Source of the DNA: Ariolimax columbianus | Taxonomy: Eukaryota > Mollusca > Gastropoda > Stylommatophora > Arionidae | Direction: 5' to 3' | Length of the DNA: 64,000 bases | Assembly (NCBI GenBank): GCA_036924085.1 | Contig: JAVGWX010000002.1 | Span: 52,516,105 to 52,580,104 of the forward strand | Shown: piece by piece, positions 11,265 to 52,189 of the stretch | Position numbering within the stretch: position 1 is the first letter of the stretch | How the letters are laid out: the number at the start of each line of letters is the position of its first letter | Translations under genes and position numbers: made by a program | Notes under the pieces: generated by a model | Seen by the model: only the letters and a program-made list of their open reading frames with translations | What the model was told of the DNA's origin: nothing | The model's database searches: none

Positions 11265-11480
11265 TAAATATACTTTCGAATCAAATACCACCATTCTATT
11301 TAAAACTACCCAACATACCACCACTAAAATATCCACCACTCCAAATATCACTACTCCAAATGCCATCACTAAAACATCACCCTAAATACCACTACCACAA
11401 GTGCCACCACTAAAAATACCACCTCCCCAAATACCACTACCACAAATGCCACTACTGAAAATCCCACCTTCCCAAATACT
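11265..11480. repeat. Degenerate CCACTA-rich minisatellite
   Basis: Imperfect units around 'ataccaccactaaaa' and 'ataccactaccacaaatg'. Not coding. Confidence 0.75.
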
Positions 11481-13169
11481 GGCATAGATTGACTCAAACA
11501 GTTCATGTTTCCCTCAGTGTCTTCTCTCCTCGTCACCATCAGTCAGGATAGGCAAGGTGCTGTTACAGATGTGTCTGGTCTACTAGAGGGAATATGCACC
11601 TGGCCTTAGGATGCCTGTTTATTGTGTCTACTTGTTCTACAATACACCTGACGTCTTCTGAAGGTAGGTTGAGGTGAAGACCACGGTCCACCTTCTTCTG
11701 CACGCTCCGGATGTAAGGAAAACTACTGCAACCCGCCACTTAACACTTTTCAAGGTGCTCCTAAAAGTAAACTTACTCATTGTGGGCATCCAACAACAAC
11801 AGCACAACAGCAACAATAACAACAACATCAACAACATCAACCTGCTTAGACCGCTTACGCAACTATTTTGTACATCCCACTTTTCCCTTCAAAGTAACTT
11901 GATTGCTTACACCACTATTTTGTACATCCAACTTTTTCCTTATAAGTAACTTGAGATACCTGCCAATACTCTGTACTTGGTAGAACAATAGATTAACGAA
12001 ATTTCTGCAATAAGAAACGACATTTTCCTTTATTTTGTTTTGTTACATGTGATGTAGTTTTATAAGTGTTTTTTTTTTACTTAATGCAAAAAACTGTAGC
12101 TATAATTAGTACTAAGTTAATGTACTTTGTATTTACGATAAATCTCTTGAATTATTTTGTCCATTTGATAACGAATTATCTAATTTCCAAGCAAGTGAAA
12201 AATAGGTACGTGTTTGTTTCATTAAATCTTTTTTTTCAGGTTGAGTAGGAATCCAAGGTAACAGTATATACATTATGCGTCCACGTATACTTTATCAGAA
12301 CTGAATATGAATAAATATACGTAAATGCGTGTGAATTTGCGTACAGCTTCTATGTACATATTTCAAAATTGAGGCTAAAATTGATTTTTTCCGACTCTTC
12401 TTGCCAAACTTCCACAAAGTATGTACCCATTATTAAATCGATCAAAATCTTTCAGCTCCCTGAGGTACATAGGACTTCAACAAAAAGACACGTCATCATG
12501 TACTGTGCCATCATTTCTAACTCAATCCATGTCTTCCACTTTTCCTTTACGTGTGTCGCAGTGTCTGTTTTTCACGTGTATTGTAGTCTCTACGACTATT
12601 GCCATGTGGATTCCAAAATATTGACTTCCTTGCTATCAACTTGTCCCCTTAATATGTGTCCTATCCAGAATCTTCTCTTCACATCAAATAACACTGATAC
12701 ATGCCAAGTTCTTTCCTCTTGAAATAGTATTAGGTGTTTAAATATTTTATCATCGATAACTAGTGAAGATATATTTATTGGCTCTGAAAGCCGCGGGACA
12801 AGTTTTCAAGTTTCCCCTAAAGGACAATGAGAAACGTCCAGTCCAGGATGAGATTACTTAACAGCGGTTGAGATCACGGGACACCAATTACTGGACCGAC
12901 GGTCCACGGGAGAGACGCAGGCTCAAGTTTACTTACGCATCAACTGGCGATCCTTGTATTTGATGATCCATTTTTAACGAGGAGATGAAGTGATCAATTA
13001 AACAAGAGGAAAAAAAAAAGAAAAAAATCAATTTATCTCACACAATGAAACTGTTCAGTTCAGAAAAATAATAAATTTCAAATGTACTTTTCTTTGTTTG
13101 TCAAAATAGAAAACCACATCTCTGTAACCATTCATTGATTTATATGTCTATGAAACACAAGATATAGGG

Positions 13170-13248
<79 letters not shown>

Positions 13249-13440
13249 TCGATTATAAATAGCAAAGTATAGTATAGTATTATATATATATATAGCATAT
13301 TGCTCGATTAGTAGATGTAATATTATCCTAGTAAAGCAAAAAGTTCAGAACATCACGAGTTTTGATATCTCCCCTCTGCTATAACAGCAACGGATATTGC
13401 TAAATACATGGAAATAAGAAGAATATTGGTTATGACACTT
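11480..13440. other. AT-rich stretch, no gene recognised
   Basis: No exon, transposon protein or RNA was recognised. It includes a short CAA-rich run near 11799-11840 and a long (TA)n tract at about 13172-13246. Open frames here are short and AT-driven. If the receptor's signal-peptide exon lies inside the window it could be here, but I could not identify it. Confidence 0.45.
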
Positions 13441-13970
13441 CAGATGTTAGCTTAAATGGAAAACATATGGGAGAACACTATCAAAATGACGAAATAAAGA
13501 TCTCCAGAACTGTCCATCAACGAACGGATACAAGGCATGGTCAGCCACACAAAACCAACAGTAGAGGATTGAATAATTCGAGCTGAAATATTTCATGGAC
13601 AGCTAAAATGAAAACCGCTGATACCCTACGGAAGCTGGATAAAGTATAGAACTAGCTAGTAAATATCATTGGAGATAAGGGAAGTCCTTCGGCAGATTTA
13701 ACAGCTGGTCAGGAAGGAGGAAATTAACGCACTCGTACATTGACCCCATCAAGCGTCACACGGGGCTAGCAATAACGGTACTAGATGGTATGGAATCTGT
13801 CGAAAGAGGCAGAGGTAGACAGAGAAGGAGAAGATCAAGGGTTATTGCAAAGTATTTACTACTGATAGCGGAAAAGGCGGGAAAGATGGTCAGAAATCTA
13901 GTGTCTTACAGATAGGTTGACATGTGAGTGACGCTCTGTAAAAGATATGCTACATAATGATGATAGCTCT
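13440..13970 (+). mobile_element. Possible degenerate LINE 3' end
   Basis: Fragments such as RVIAKYLLLIAEKAG after a Gly-Arg-rich stretch loosely resemble the post-RT region of LINE ORF2. A short ATGATGATA run follows. Many stops are present, so the call is weak. Confidence 0.3.
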
Positions 13971-14069
13971 TTTGCAAGTACATACAAAAAGACTTCTACA
14001 CCACCAAGGGGCAGGAGAAGACTAACAGTCAAATGAATATATATATATATTAAGCCATTCTTCCCACCC

Positions 14070-14722
14070 TGATCTTTTTAGAACTGGAAGGACTTGTCCA
14101 CATACCTAATATTCGCTGGCAGAACCATATCACAAATAATGAAGAGTCCTATGCTGATTCAACATCTCTGGTATTTAAGCACTTTTACAGAAAGCCCAAA
14201 TTCGATAGAATGGCCACCTTGCTCGAATGTCAAGCGAAAGGTTCCCAAAGCGGTTTCTCTACAGCGAACTGAGTGAAATAAGACGTTGACAGAGACATCC
14301 AAAAAGCGTTTCAACGACAGCTTGAAGTGGTTTCATGAATGCTGTCAAATAGACAGAATCTTTCAACCTGGAAATGTGCGGTCAAAAATAGCGTTGAAAA
14401 AAGCCCAGGAGATACGTGCAGTTAGAAAGTCTAGAGCAGATGAAATACCAGCACCAGCTGCAGATTATGTTTGCCAGTCATGTCACAGAACTTTCCACGC
14501 GGAGATTGTCTTGATCAGTTCCAAGTCTTACCGCATACTCATCGATGTAGTAGGACATGGGATGATTCTGGCAGTTCTCATTGATGTAGAAGAACATGGG
14601 ATGATGCTTGCGGTTCTCATCGATGTAGTAGGACATGGGATGAGGCTGGCGGTTCTCATCGATGTAGTAGGACATGGGATGATTCTGGCGGTTCTCATCG
14701 ACGACCATTGACAATTTATTAC

Positions 14723-14780
<58 letters not shown>
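14070..14780 (+). mobile_element. 5'-truncated LINE with zinc-finger end and (ATT)n tail
   Basis: One frame reads LLQKAQIR-stop-NGHLARM, then RFPKRFLYSEL, aligning with the same block in the element at 6642-7261 (a Trp codon has become TAG). The next frame has KRFNDSLKWF and CQSCHRTFHAEIVLIS, a C2H2-type finger common at the C terminus of these ORF2 proteins. A 39-bp minisatellite (14537-14702) and an (ATT)n tail (14716-14779) follow. The tail ends about 110 bp before the first recognised receptor exon. Confidence 0.75.
14537..14702. repeat. 39-bp minisatellite in a LINE 3' end
   Basis: About four units of 39 bp (core gatgtagtaggacatgggat), which read IDVVGHGMILAVL on + and HPMSYYIDENRQ on -. 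The length is a multiple of three, so all frames stay open. Confidence 0.95.
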
Positions 14781-14784
<4 letters not shown>

Positions 14785-14890
14785 ATTTGTATGTGTGTGT
14801 GTGTGTATGTGTGTGTGCACGCACGGGCGTATGCGTATATGTATGTAATCATTTCTCATTTCATTATGTCGTATTTATTCCACAACCAAG

Positions 14891-44088
<29,198 letters not shown>

Positions 44089-44293
44089 CATTGCATAGTT
44101 ATTACATGAATTATCTCTCTTGCGTAAAAGTTCTTGCATTTTCTTTAATAAGTTTAAAAAAAAATATATTTTGTTAAAGCCGGCAAACTTTGTAGAAAGG
44201 TAAATACCAGCGACATTTGTTTGTTCCTTTTTTGGCGTTGCTTTAAGAAGTATACATTTTATTAGGTATTAATATAACTTATTGGCTAACGGA

Positions 44294-44299
44294 AATAAA
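44294..44299 (+). promoter_or_regulatory. Possible polyadenylation signal
   Basis: AATAAA, 206 bp past the receptor stop codon and just before the ORF1 start of the CR1-like LINE. It could serve the receptor transcript, or be part of the LINE's 5' region. Confidence 0.3.
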
Positions 44300-44312
44300 T
44301 AGCAAAATTAGT

Positions 44313-45041
44313 ATGGCCACTAAGACGAGACGAACTGCTGCGAGGAAAGGCCAAGTCAGATTATGTGATATGTGTGGCGAAAATGTTAGTATTACTACAA
44401 CGTTGGAAGATGAAGGAACCGTTTTATGTAGGATATGTAGAGTTGAAGAGAGGCAGGCACAAATGGAGTGCAATATAAGGGAAAATGAGAAGAGATTAGA
44501 GGAGATAGAAAAGAGGCAGATGGAAATAGAAGGGAAACAAGTGAAAATGGAGGAAATTTTAAAGAAGCTGCAGTCAAGGTGTAGTCAAGGAAGTAAGGGA
44601 GATTTGAGTAAGGAAACAGCTCACAGGGCAGAGAGCTTTGGAGAGAAGTATGCACATATAGGTGAGGGGTCAGTTTTGGTAGTAGGAGATTCAATGGTGA
44701 GAGAGGTTGGCAGACATTTGTCTAAACAACACAACATGTTTGAAAGAATGGATATTGGGGGAGCAAAAATAGAGGACATAGAGGGGAGAATAAAGAGGTT
44801 AGATGACAAAGGAAACAGTCATGTGGTAGTATTGGCAGGTACAAATAATGTAAAGAGAGATGGTACAGAAATAATTATGGATAAATATAAAAGTCTTATG
44901 AGAACACTCAAGGAAAAAAAGTTTAGAAAGGTCACAATGATGGGCATTTTAGACAGAGCAGATGGGTCAGACTATCTAGATAGCAAAATAATAGGTATCA
45001 ACCTTAGGTTACAGGTGATGTGTGCGGACATGGGAATGTAA
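44313..45041 (+). pseudogene. CR1-like ORF1 with SGNH esterase-like domain
   Basis: 242 codons to a premature TAA; the same frame continues to 45162. The N terminus has LCDMCGENV ... LCRICRVEE (four Cys, PHD/zinc-finger-like), then a coiled coil of Glu/Lys/Gln-rich heptads (about residues 45-90). An SGNH/GDSL-like fold follows: VLVVGDSMVREV (block I Ser), VVLAGTNNV (block III Asn) and, after the stop, GGLHLNEIGQHVV (the His block). Esterase domains of this type are known in CR1 and L2 ORF1 proteins. Confidence 0.82.
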
Positions 45042-45172
45042 TTTATTGATGTTAAAGTAGACAAAAGTAAAATGTTAGATAGGGGAGGTTTACATCTAAA
45101 TGAGATAGGACAGCATGTTGTAGCAAAGTATATGTTCTATCATTGTGTTAGAAATTTAAACTAGTAAGGCCT

Positions 45173-46624
45173 ATGAAGTATGAGACTAAAGATAGGCCTA
45201 CAATAGGGTGCTATAGAGGATGTAGTCAAAGGGGTAATTTGGAGTCAGGGAAGTGTGAAATACATAATAGAAAAGCAAACACTAAAATGATAAAGCAGAA
45301 GCAAAAAGAGGAAAACCAACAACATTACAAACTAAAATGTTTTTATGCAAATGTGAGAAGCATAGTAAATAAAAGAGAAGAATTGGAACTGTATGTAGAA
45401 GAAGAAAAACCAGATATAATAGGGTTAACAGAATCATGGACATATGAGGAGATTGCAGATAGTGAACTTGAAATTGAGGGATATACAATGTTAAGGAAAG
45501 ATAGGATAATTGGAGACAAGACTAAGGGAGGTGGCGTTTTATTATACTGTATAAATTCTGTTAATATAACGATCAAAGATTATTTATCATGTGGTAACAA
45601 AAATGAAAGTGTATGGGGAGAAATAGAAAGTGGGGGTGAAAAAACAGTGATTGGAGTGTGCTATAGATGTCCATCAAGTCAAAAAGAGGAAGATGAGGAG
45701 CTGATTAGTAGTATAGCAAAGGCAAGAAAAGGGAAATTATTATTAATGGGAGATTTCAACTATCCAGAAATAAAATGGGATATGGCAGAAGCACTTGTAG
45801 AGTCAAAACCTTTTGTTACGTGCATAACTGACAATTTTTTAATTCAACATGTAGAAGCAGCCACCAGAGGCAAAAACATACTCGACCTAGTTTTTACCAC
45901 AGAGGAAAATATGATTGAAAACGTTACCGTTGGGGAACTGTTTGGCTCAAGTGACCATCAAATCATCCGTTGGGATCTTATTGCAGGGAAAGAAGTAAAC
46001 ATAAACACGCGAACATACGACTACTCTAAGGCAGATGTTAAGAGGATGAAAGAGGCAGCGAACCACATAATCTGGAAAGATATTATTGTAGGAACAGATG
46101 TTGAACAGGAGTGGGAAAGTTTTAAAATAGTTCTAGAAACGCTAAAAGAGGAATGTGTTCCATGTAGGGAGGTAAACCCCAAGCGTAAAAAGTGGATAAC
46201 TAGATTTGTAGTGAAATGTAGAAGAGCAAAAAATAAAGCATGGCAAAAATATATAGTGGCAGGTAAATCAAAAGAAACATATGTAAAATATTTGGACAAG
46301 CAGAACATATCTCAGAAAGCGAATAAAACAGCAAAAATAGACTTTGAAAAAAAACTTGCTCAGAGGATCAAGACTGACAGTAAAAGCTTCTTTTCTTATG
46401 TTAGAAATAAACAAAGAACGAAAGACAAAGTAGGCCCTCTCATAGACAGTACAGGGAAAATAATAAGTGAGAATAGGGAGGCTGCTAATCTGCTCAATCA
46501 GTACTTTGGCACAGTCTTCACAAAGGAGGACTGCTCCGAGATCCCAGAGCCTATAGATATTTTTCAAAGAGACATGGATACAGCGGGATTAAGATCAATC
46601 TGTATTACAGAGGAAATGGTTTAA
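45173..46624 (+). pseudogene. CR1-like ORF2, endonuclease part
   Basis: 483 codons. AP-endonuclease motifs in order: CFYANVRSIVNKREELE (Asn), DIIGLTESWT (Glu), KGGGVLLYC, LLMGDFNYPEIKWD (Asp, Asn) and LFGSSDHQIIRWDL (Asp, His). All expected catalytic positions are present. A linker leads toward the RT domain, which begins after a stop and gap at 46622-46639. Confidence 0.88.
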
Positions 46625-46638
46625 AAAAAATTGGAGGG

Positions 46639-47882
46639 TTGAAAGTGAATAAATGTCCAGGTCAAGATGGTATTCACCCAAAATTGCTGTATGAAATTAG
46701 AAACCAACTAGCAAAACCATTGGCTATATTATGTTCTCAATCACTTACAAAAGGGATTGTTCCACGGGATTGGAAAGATGCAGGAGTGATCCCCTTATTC
46801 AAAAAAGGCAAAAAATCAGATCCGGCAAATTATAGACCGGTGAGTTTAACGAGCATAGTCTGTAAATTGTTAGAGTCAATAATCAAAGAAAACATTGTAA
46901 TGCATTTAGAAAAATTAAATCTAATTAGAAATAGTCAGCATAGGTTTACTAGAGGGAGATCATGCTTAACAAATCTATTAGAATTCATGGAGGAGGTTAC
47001 TAAAATCATAGATAAAGGGGAGCCAGTAGATGTTATTTATCTAGACTTTGCAAAGGCCTTTGATAGAGTACCTCATCAAAGATTATTTCGAAAGTTAAAA
47101 TCACATGGAATAGGTGGCGAAGTTGCCAAATGGATTAAAAATTGGTTAACGGGAAGAAGGCAGAGGGTTGGCATAAATAAGGAGTACTCTGAGTGGAGTG
47201 AAGTGAAAAGTGGTGTGCCACAGGGCTCGGTTTTGGGACCAATTTTGTTCTTGATATATATAAATGATTTGGACATTGATATGAGATCCATGATTGCAAA
47301 ATTTGCTAATGACACAAAACTATGCAGTAGTGTCTCATCTAAAGCGGAAGTGGATATATTGATGTCGGATTTAGAAAAAATTCGAGAATGGTCTGTAAGC
47401 TGGCAAATGGAGTTTAATGTAGATAAATGTACAGTCATCCACATGGGTAGATCCAATATGGAACATAATTACAGAATGGGAGAAAACAATATTAGAAAGA
47501 TAGATAAGGAAAGGGACCTAGGGGTTATAATAGATCATACAGGAAAGGTGAGTGAGCAAGTTAAGGTAGCAGTGAAAAAGGCAAATGCAATGTTAGGTAT
47601 GATAAAAAGAAATATTAAACATAGGAGCAAGGAAGTGTATAAAGTTTTAGTTAGACCTGTAGAGTGTGGAGTCCTTATCATAGAGGGGACATAAACATGC
47701 TAGAAAGAATACAAAAAAGAGCGACAAAGATGATAGTGGGATTCCAGAATTACAGTTATGAGGAACGACTCAGAAAAACCGGCCTACAGTGTCTCGAAGA
47801 GAGAAGAATTCGTGGTGACTTAATACAGGTTTATAAGATGATCAGAGGAATCGATAAATTAGACTATAACAAGTTTTTTTAA
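46639..47882 (+). pseudogene. CR1-like ORF2, reverse transcriptase part
   Basis: Frame 46639-47694 reads CPGQDGIHPKLLYEI, PANYRPVSLTSIVCKLLESI, RGRSCLTNLLEFMEEV, VIYLDFAKAFDRVPH (first catalytic Asp intact), SGVPQGSVLGPILFLIYIND and AKFANDTKLCSS. The last should be FADDT: codon 47308-47310 is AAT (Asn) in place of the first Asp. After a frameshift near 47680 the thumb continues with LERIQKRATKMIVGFQNYS. Confidence 0.9.
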
Positions 47883-48279
47883 AATACAGCCACCTACAAT
47901 AACACGAGGGCATAGCTACAAGCTTATTAAAGAGAGGTCCAGGTTAGATATTAGGAAATATTTTTTTAGTCAGAGAGTGGTGTCTGCTTGGAATGCATTG
48001 CCAGGGGAGGTAGTGGAGGCAGGGACAGTTAATGCATTTAAGAATAAACTGGATGCGCATAGATTTTAGAGCAAGGTGATGTAAACGTAACTGGTTGTAT
48101 ACAGACTCTGCAGGGTCTTCTAATCCAGTATAAATATGTTAAGTTAATATTTACTTCAGATTTATGTAATCGACAAACTCTGCTCGTTTTCCGAACATTG
48201 GTCACGAAATCATTGTACAAAATGTATTATGTACTACAGCTGAGATTTCCATTGGTATGGCCTAATAATGCATTGTTGG

Positions 48280-48475
48280 GGTAGTCCAGGGGTGCCGAGG
48301 ACTAGAAGCCGCTTCGCCACACCTGTCGTCACGTGGTATGCTGGCTATGTTAGTTTATTTCACCCCAACAGAAAAACAACATTTGCCTAAGAGGAGTTTC
48401 GATCCGCTGCTCTCCTTGTCAGCAGGTAGGCATCGAAACCATTCGGCCACACGCTCTTCCATCCATTGAAGGTAT
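48280..48475 (-). mobile_element. tRNA-like SINE segment, family S5
   Basis: The minus strand reads GAGCGTGTGGCCGAATGGTT, then TCGATGCCTACCTGCTGACA and a B-box-like GGATCGAAACTCC, resembling the 5' half and T arm of a tRNA with a long variable arm. There is no acceptor-stem pairing, so it is not a functional tRNA. Confidence 0.5.
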
Positions 48476-50040
48476 GCCACAAAAAAAGTGTAGGAAATAC
48501 GGGAGTCACGATTAAAAAAAATAATTACAGTGTAATATAATCAGTGACGCGCCTAAACATAATTACATTGATGTAAAACAACTAAATGTTCTTGAAGTCA
48601 TTGAATGTATTTATTCATATATAAATATCGTAAAGGTAATATGGTTACACAATATTCTGTATTTATAAAATAACAAATGAACATTTTGTTTTATTATTCC
48701 AATTTTACTTTCTTTTTCATCCCATATAACATTAGTGTTAATAGACCATCAATCAAATCTCTCCAACTTACTATGCTTTTTCTGGTATTAGTTAGCAGTA
48801 GATGAATTTGGCCTGCCATCTACACACTGACAAGGTTCGACTACCTGTTCCGGATAAAGAGCTGCGGTCCATAGACTACAATAAGACAATAATATAAAGA
48901 TAACTGTTAACTAAAGCAATCAGAAGAAAGCCCAATTAAATAGACATATGCAGACAGTCTCAGACTTACGTTGGTGGATCGTTCCACAGATCACTAGTTT
49001 ACGCTATAACGTGCCCATGTCAGATCATACCCTACATTAGTGTCACACTCAATAACAAAGCCAGTTAGATTCAAGAATAAGCATTACTGGAGATCAGGCA
49101 CAGTTGATCCATATAAGCAGTGGAAGCAGTGCTTGACTTTCCCTAGCAAACTAATTAATACCTTTTATACAGGGGCGTATTCTATGGGAAGGCTAGGTGT
49201 GCGGCGCACAGCCAGACGAATAAACAGTGAAAAATGGAGAACAATTAAATAATATTTAATTAAATACATATTGATAAAATAAAGAGTAAATACATAATTA
49301 AATTAAATATTGATAACACAAAGTTTCATATTATTTCGTTCGTTATATTTACAACCTCATTTTGCTGTTTCCTGGTCGTGCTGAAGCTATTTCGCTCACA
49401 TTAAAAGTTGCTTTCGGTAGTAACTAAACAGCAGAAGTAGTGGGAGAAAGAGCTTATGAAGAAAATAGCGGGTGTACAAAGAAGTCTAGCGGTGCTGAAA
49501 CTTTTGCAGCTCACCTTTTCACCAGTTCATGAAAACTAAATACCTGGTGTTGTGTTCTTTGTGCTAAATGATTTATTATTTGCTCATTTTATTGTACAAA
49601 TTTTCGTAATAGAACTGCCAGAAGTGTAGATGAGTAATAATTTAGCCCCTGTAGAATGGCAAATAGTGTAGATAATTTATTGTTCACCATTTTCATTATT
49701 GTTCACCATCTTGAATGCCGGTAAACCTATGCCTGGTCTTGACAGTTTAGTTTCCAGACACAAAGATACGAAATGTAAAAACACACGACCCTTTGTAGGC
49801 TCACAATTTCATATGACAAAATGGTTGACAGGTTGTGAGATTCGAATGAAGCTTTTTTATTGGCCATATTTACTGTTTTCTAAAGACAGCGTAGCTTGGA
49901 ATAGACGAACGATGTCGTTGATGAGTTTCTCTTACAGAAGAGCAGATTCGAGTTGATTTATAAATACAATAGGTAAGTAATATACTTGTTTTGAATATAT
50001 TTAGTTTAATACATTTTGAAGTTTTAAAGCACGCCTTGTT
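48475..50040. other. AT-rich stretch, no gene recognised
   Basis: Nothing supportable was found. Open frames at 49040-49252 and 49699-49956 have no known motif. Local A/T richness is high around 49250-49330. Confidence 0.45.
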
Positions 50041-50042
50041 TA

Positions 50043-50310
50043 TTTTGTGTGTGCTTTTATGTGTTTTTTTGCGTTCGCCTTATTTTCTCTAATCTCCAAG
50101 GTGGTGTGCGTTGCACTGTGGTTTTTATTTTGCGCCTGTCGGCCCAGTGCATCCGACTTAAGCATGCATTTTATGTAAGGGTATGCTTCCTCCCGCCTTT
50201 TCTAAGGGTTTGCTTCCCCGGGGTAACGGCCGATGCTGTGATGGGGATCGAACCCAGCACCTTAGGAGTTGTGAGCCATGTCACTTAACCACTATTCCAC
50301 ACCGTCCCCA
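50043..50310 (-). mobile_element. tRNA-derived SINE, family S1, copy 2
   Basis: Minus strand: GGGGACGGTGTGGAATAGTG head, B-box-like GGTTCGATCCC, the shared 'gtgcatccgactt' block and an end reading AAGGCGAACGCAAAA. It is flanked by cgccttgttt (50032-50041) and caccttgttt (50311-50320), a 10-bp duplication with one mismatch. It aligns with 10684-10933. Confidence 0.82.
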
Positions 50311-50360
50311 CACCTTGTTTGAGATTTCACCGTACGCCACTGCTTTTTATCTCTTTCTTT

Positions 50361-50630
50361 AACTCTTACAGATTTTTGAAATCGTAAAATAATACAGTTT
50401 AGTAGACTTAGTCGTATTTAATGTTATTTCTTCTCTACTTGGAGGTATACGAGTCACGATTTCTTACACTGTGGTTCTATCTCGCCTTTAACTCTTACAG
50501 ATTTTTGAAATCGTAAAATAATACAGTTTAGTAGACTTAGTCGTATTTAATGTTATTTCTTCTCTACTTGGAGGTATACGAGTCACGATTTCTTACACTG
50601 TGGTTCTACCTCGCCTTTAACTCTTTCATG
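50361..50630. repeat. 129-bp direct tandem duplication
   Basis: Two nearly identical copies starting at aactcttacagatttttgaa (50361 and 50490). High identity implies a recent event. Confidence 0.95.
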
Positions 50631-51149
50631 ACATGATTATTTTTAAGTTTGGACCAAATACGTTTTCAGTTTTGAACAAAAATCACTGCTAACCTTATTT
50701 TAAATATCACTTCTTCGTACCATAATAAAGATAAACATATGAATATTATATATCACTGGCAAGGATAATGCCATCCAGAAATACATTTTCCAGTCTGTCA
50801 TGGCGCTTAATGTGACCGAAAAATCTCAGTTTCTGAAACATAATGTGGTTTATAAGTCTAATGTCTTCGACACTCAGATCTTCAAGGATGGGTTTATTAT
50901 TTTCTTTACCCAAGTTATTTTTAGTTTTCTTCTATAGCATTTCGTTTCTAAAACCCCGATTATGTTCCTAATATTGCATAATACGTACCTCCGCGTCTTT
51001 TTACGTACAATCTACTTAGGCCTGGTCTGTCTATAATCAGAAAAGGCGGTCTGATAAACATGCTTAAAACCGGACAAATGGCGACAAGTGAGGCAAAGAG
51101 CATAGACAGAATATATGAGGTGACAAGGTGGATGGGAAATCAAAGATCA

Positions 51150-51840
51150 CCTGAAAGGATTGATAGTCAAATGGCAGATGGTTGCAAAAGGGAATTGGTG
51201 GTCAAAAGACAGATGATTATAAAGGGAATTGATGGTCAAGGGACAGATGATTATAAAGGGAATTGGTGGTCAAAAGACAGATGATTATAAAGGGTATTGG
51301 TGGTCAAGGGACAGATGATTATAAAGGGAATTGGTGGTCAAATGACAGATGTTTGTAGAGAGAATTGATGGTGAAAAGCCAGGTTATTGTAGAGGGAACT
51401 CATAATTAAAGGCAGGTTATTGTAGAGGGAACTCATAATTAAAGGCAGGTTATTGTAAAGAGAATTGATGGTCAAATGCAGGTGATTGTGAAAGAAATTA
51501 ATGGTCAAAAGTAGGTGATTGTAAAGGGAATTTATGGTCAAAGGTAGTTGATTGTAAAGGGAATTGAGGGTGACAGGCAGGTTATTGTAAAGAGAATTGA
51601 TGGTCAAATGCAGGGGATTGTGAAAGAAATTAATGGTCAAAAGTAGGTGATTGTAAAGGGAATTTATGGTCAAAGGTAGTTGATTGTAAAGGGAATTGAG
51701 GGTGACAGACAGGTGATTGTAAAGAGAATTGATGGTCAAAGGCAGGTGATTGTAATGGGATTTGATGGTCAAAGGCAGTTGATTGTAAAGGGAATTGATA
51801 GTCAAAAGCAGGTGATTGTAAAGGGAATTGATGGTCAAAG
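51150..51840. repeat. 33-bp minisatellite
   Basis: About twenty units (core ggtcaaaggcaggtgattgt, then aaagggaattgat). The minus strand is open across the array and reads an 11-residue repeat (NSLYNHLLLTI). It is directly followed by the unrelated 21-bp array. Confidence 0.95.
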
Positions 51841-51849
51841 GGCAAAATA

Positions 51850-52105
51850 ACTATTCACCTCACAACACGTTCTGGTCACCTGACCACAAAAACATGTCGC
51901 CACACCACAAGAACATGGCACCTCACCACAAAAACATGTCACCTCACCACAAGAACATGGCACCTCACCACAAGAATATGTCACCTCACCACAGGAACAT
52001 GTCACCTCACCACAAGACCATATCATCTCACCACAAGAACATGTCACATCACCGCAAGAACAAGTCACCTCACCACAGGAACATGTCACCTCACCACAGT
52101 GATTA
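51850..52105. repeat. 21-bp minisatellite
   Basis: About twelve units of 21 bp (core atgtcacctcaccacaagaa). The period is a multiple of three, so the + frame reads MSPHHKN repeats and the - frame CGEVTCS repeats. No flanking gene supports translation. Confidence 0.95.
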
Positions 52106-52189
52106 ATCACCCAACTTCAAGAATTAGCCTGCTCTGTGAATACCACTCCCTCATAAAGAATGTGTGATCTGTCTAAATTTTTGTACACA

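Larger units (their letters stand above)
44280..48150 (+). mobile_element. Near full-length CR1-like LINE
   Basis: Two ORFs followed by a tail. ORF1 (44313-45041, with an extra stop before its natural end at 45162) has a CDMC...CRIC zinc-finger-like motif, a Glu/Lys-rich coiled coil and an SGNH esterase-like domain. ORF2 (45173 to about 48070) has an AP endonuclease and a reverse transcriptase, and ends FFSQRVVSAWNALPGEVV, a CR1-type C terminus. Decay: a stop at 46622, a shift near 47680 and a mutated catalytic box. The 3' tail reads ttaagttaa, as in the copy at 25010-25990. It begins about 190 bp past the receptor stop codon. Confidence 0.92.

Noticed and set aside
51828..52110. MSPHHKN / CGEVTCS repeat proteins on opposite strands
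   Set aside because: A 21-bp array is open in both directions by period alone. No promoter, splice or neighbour evidence.
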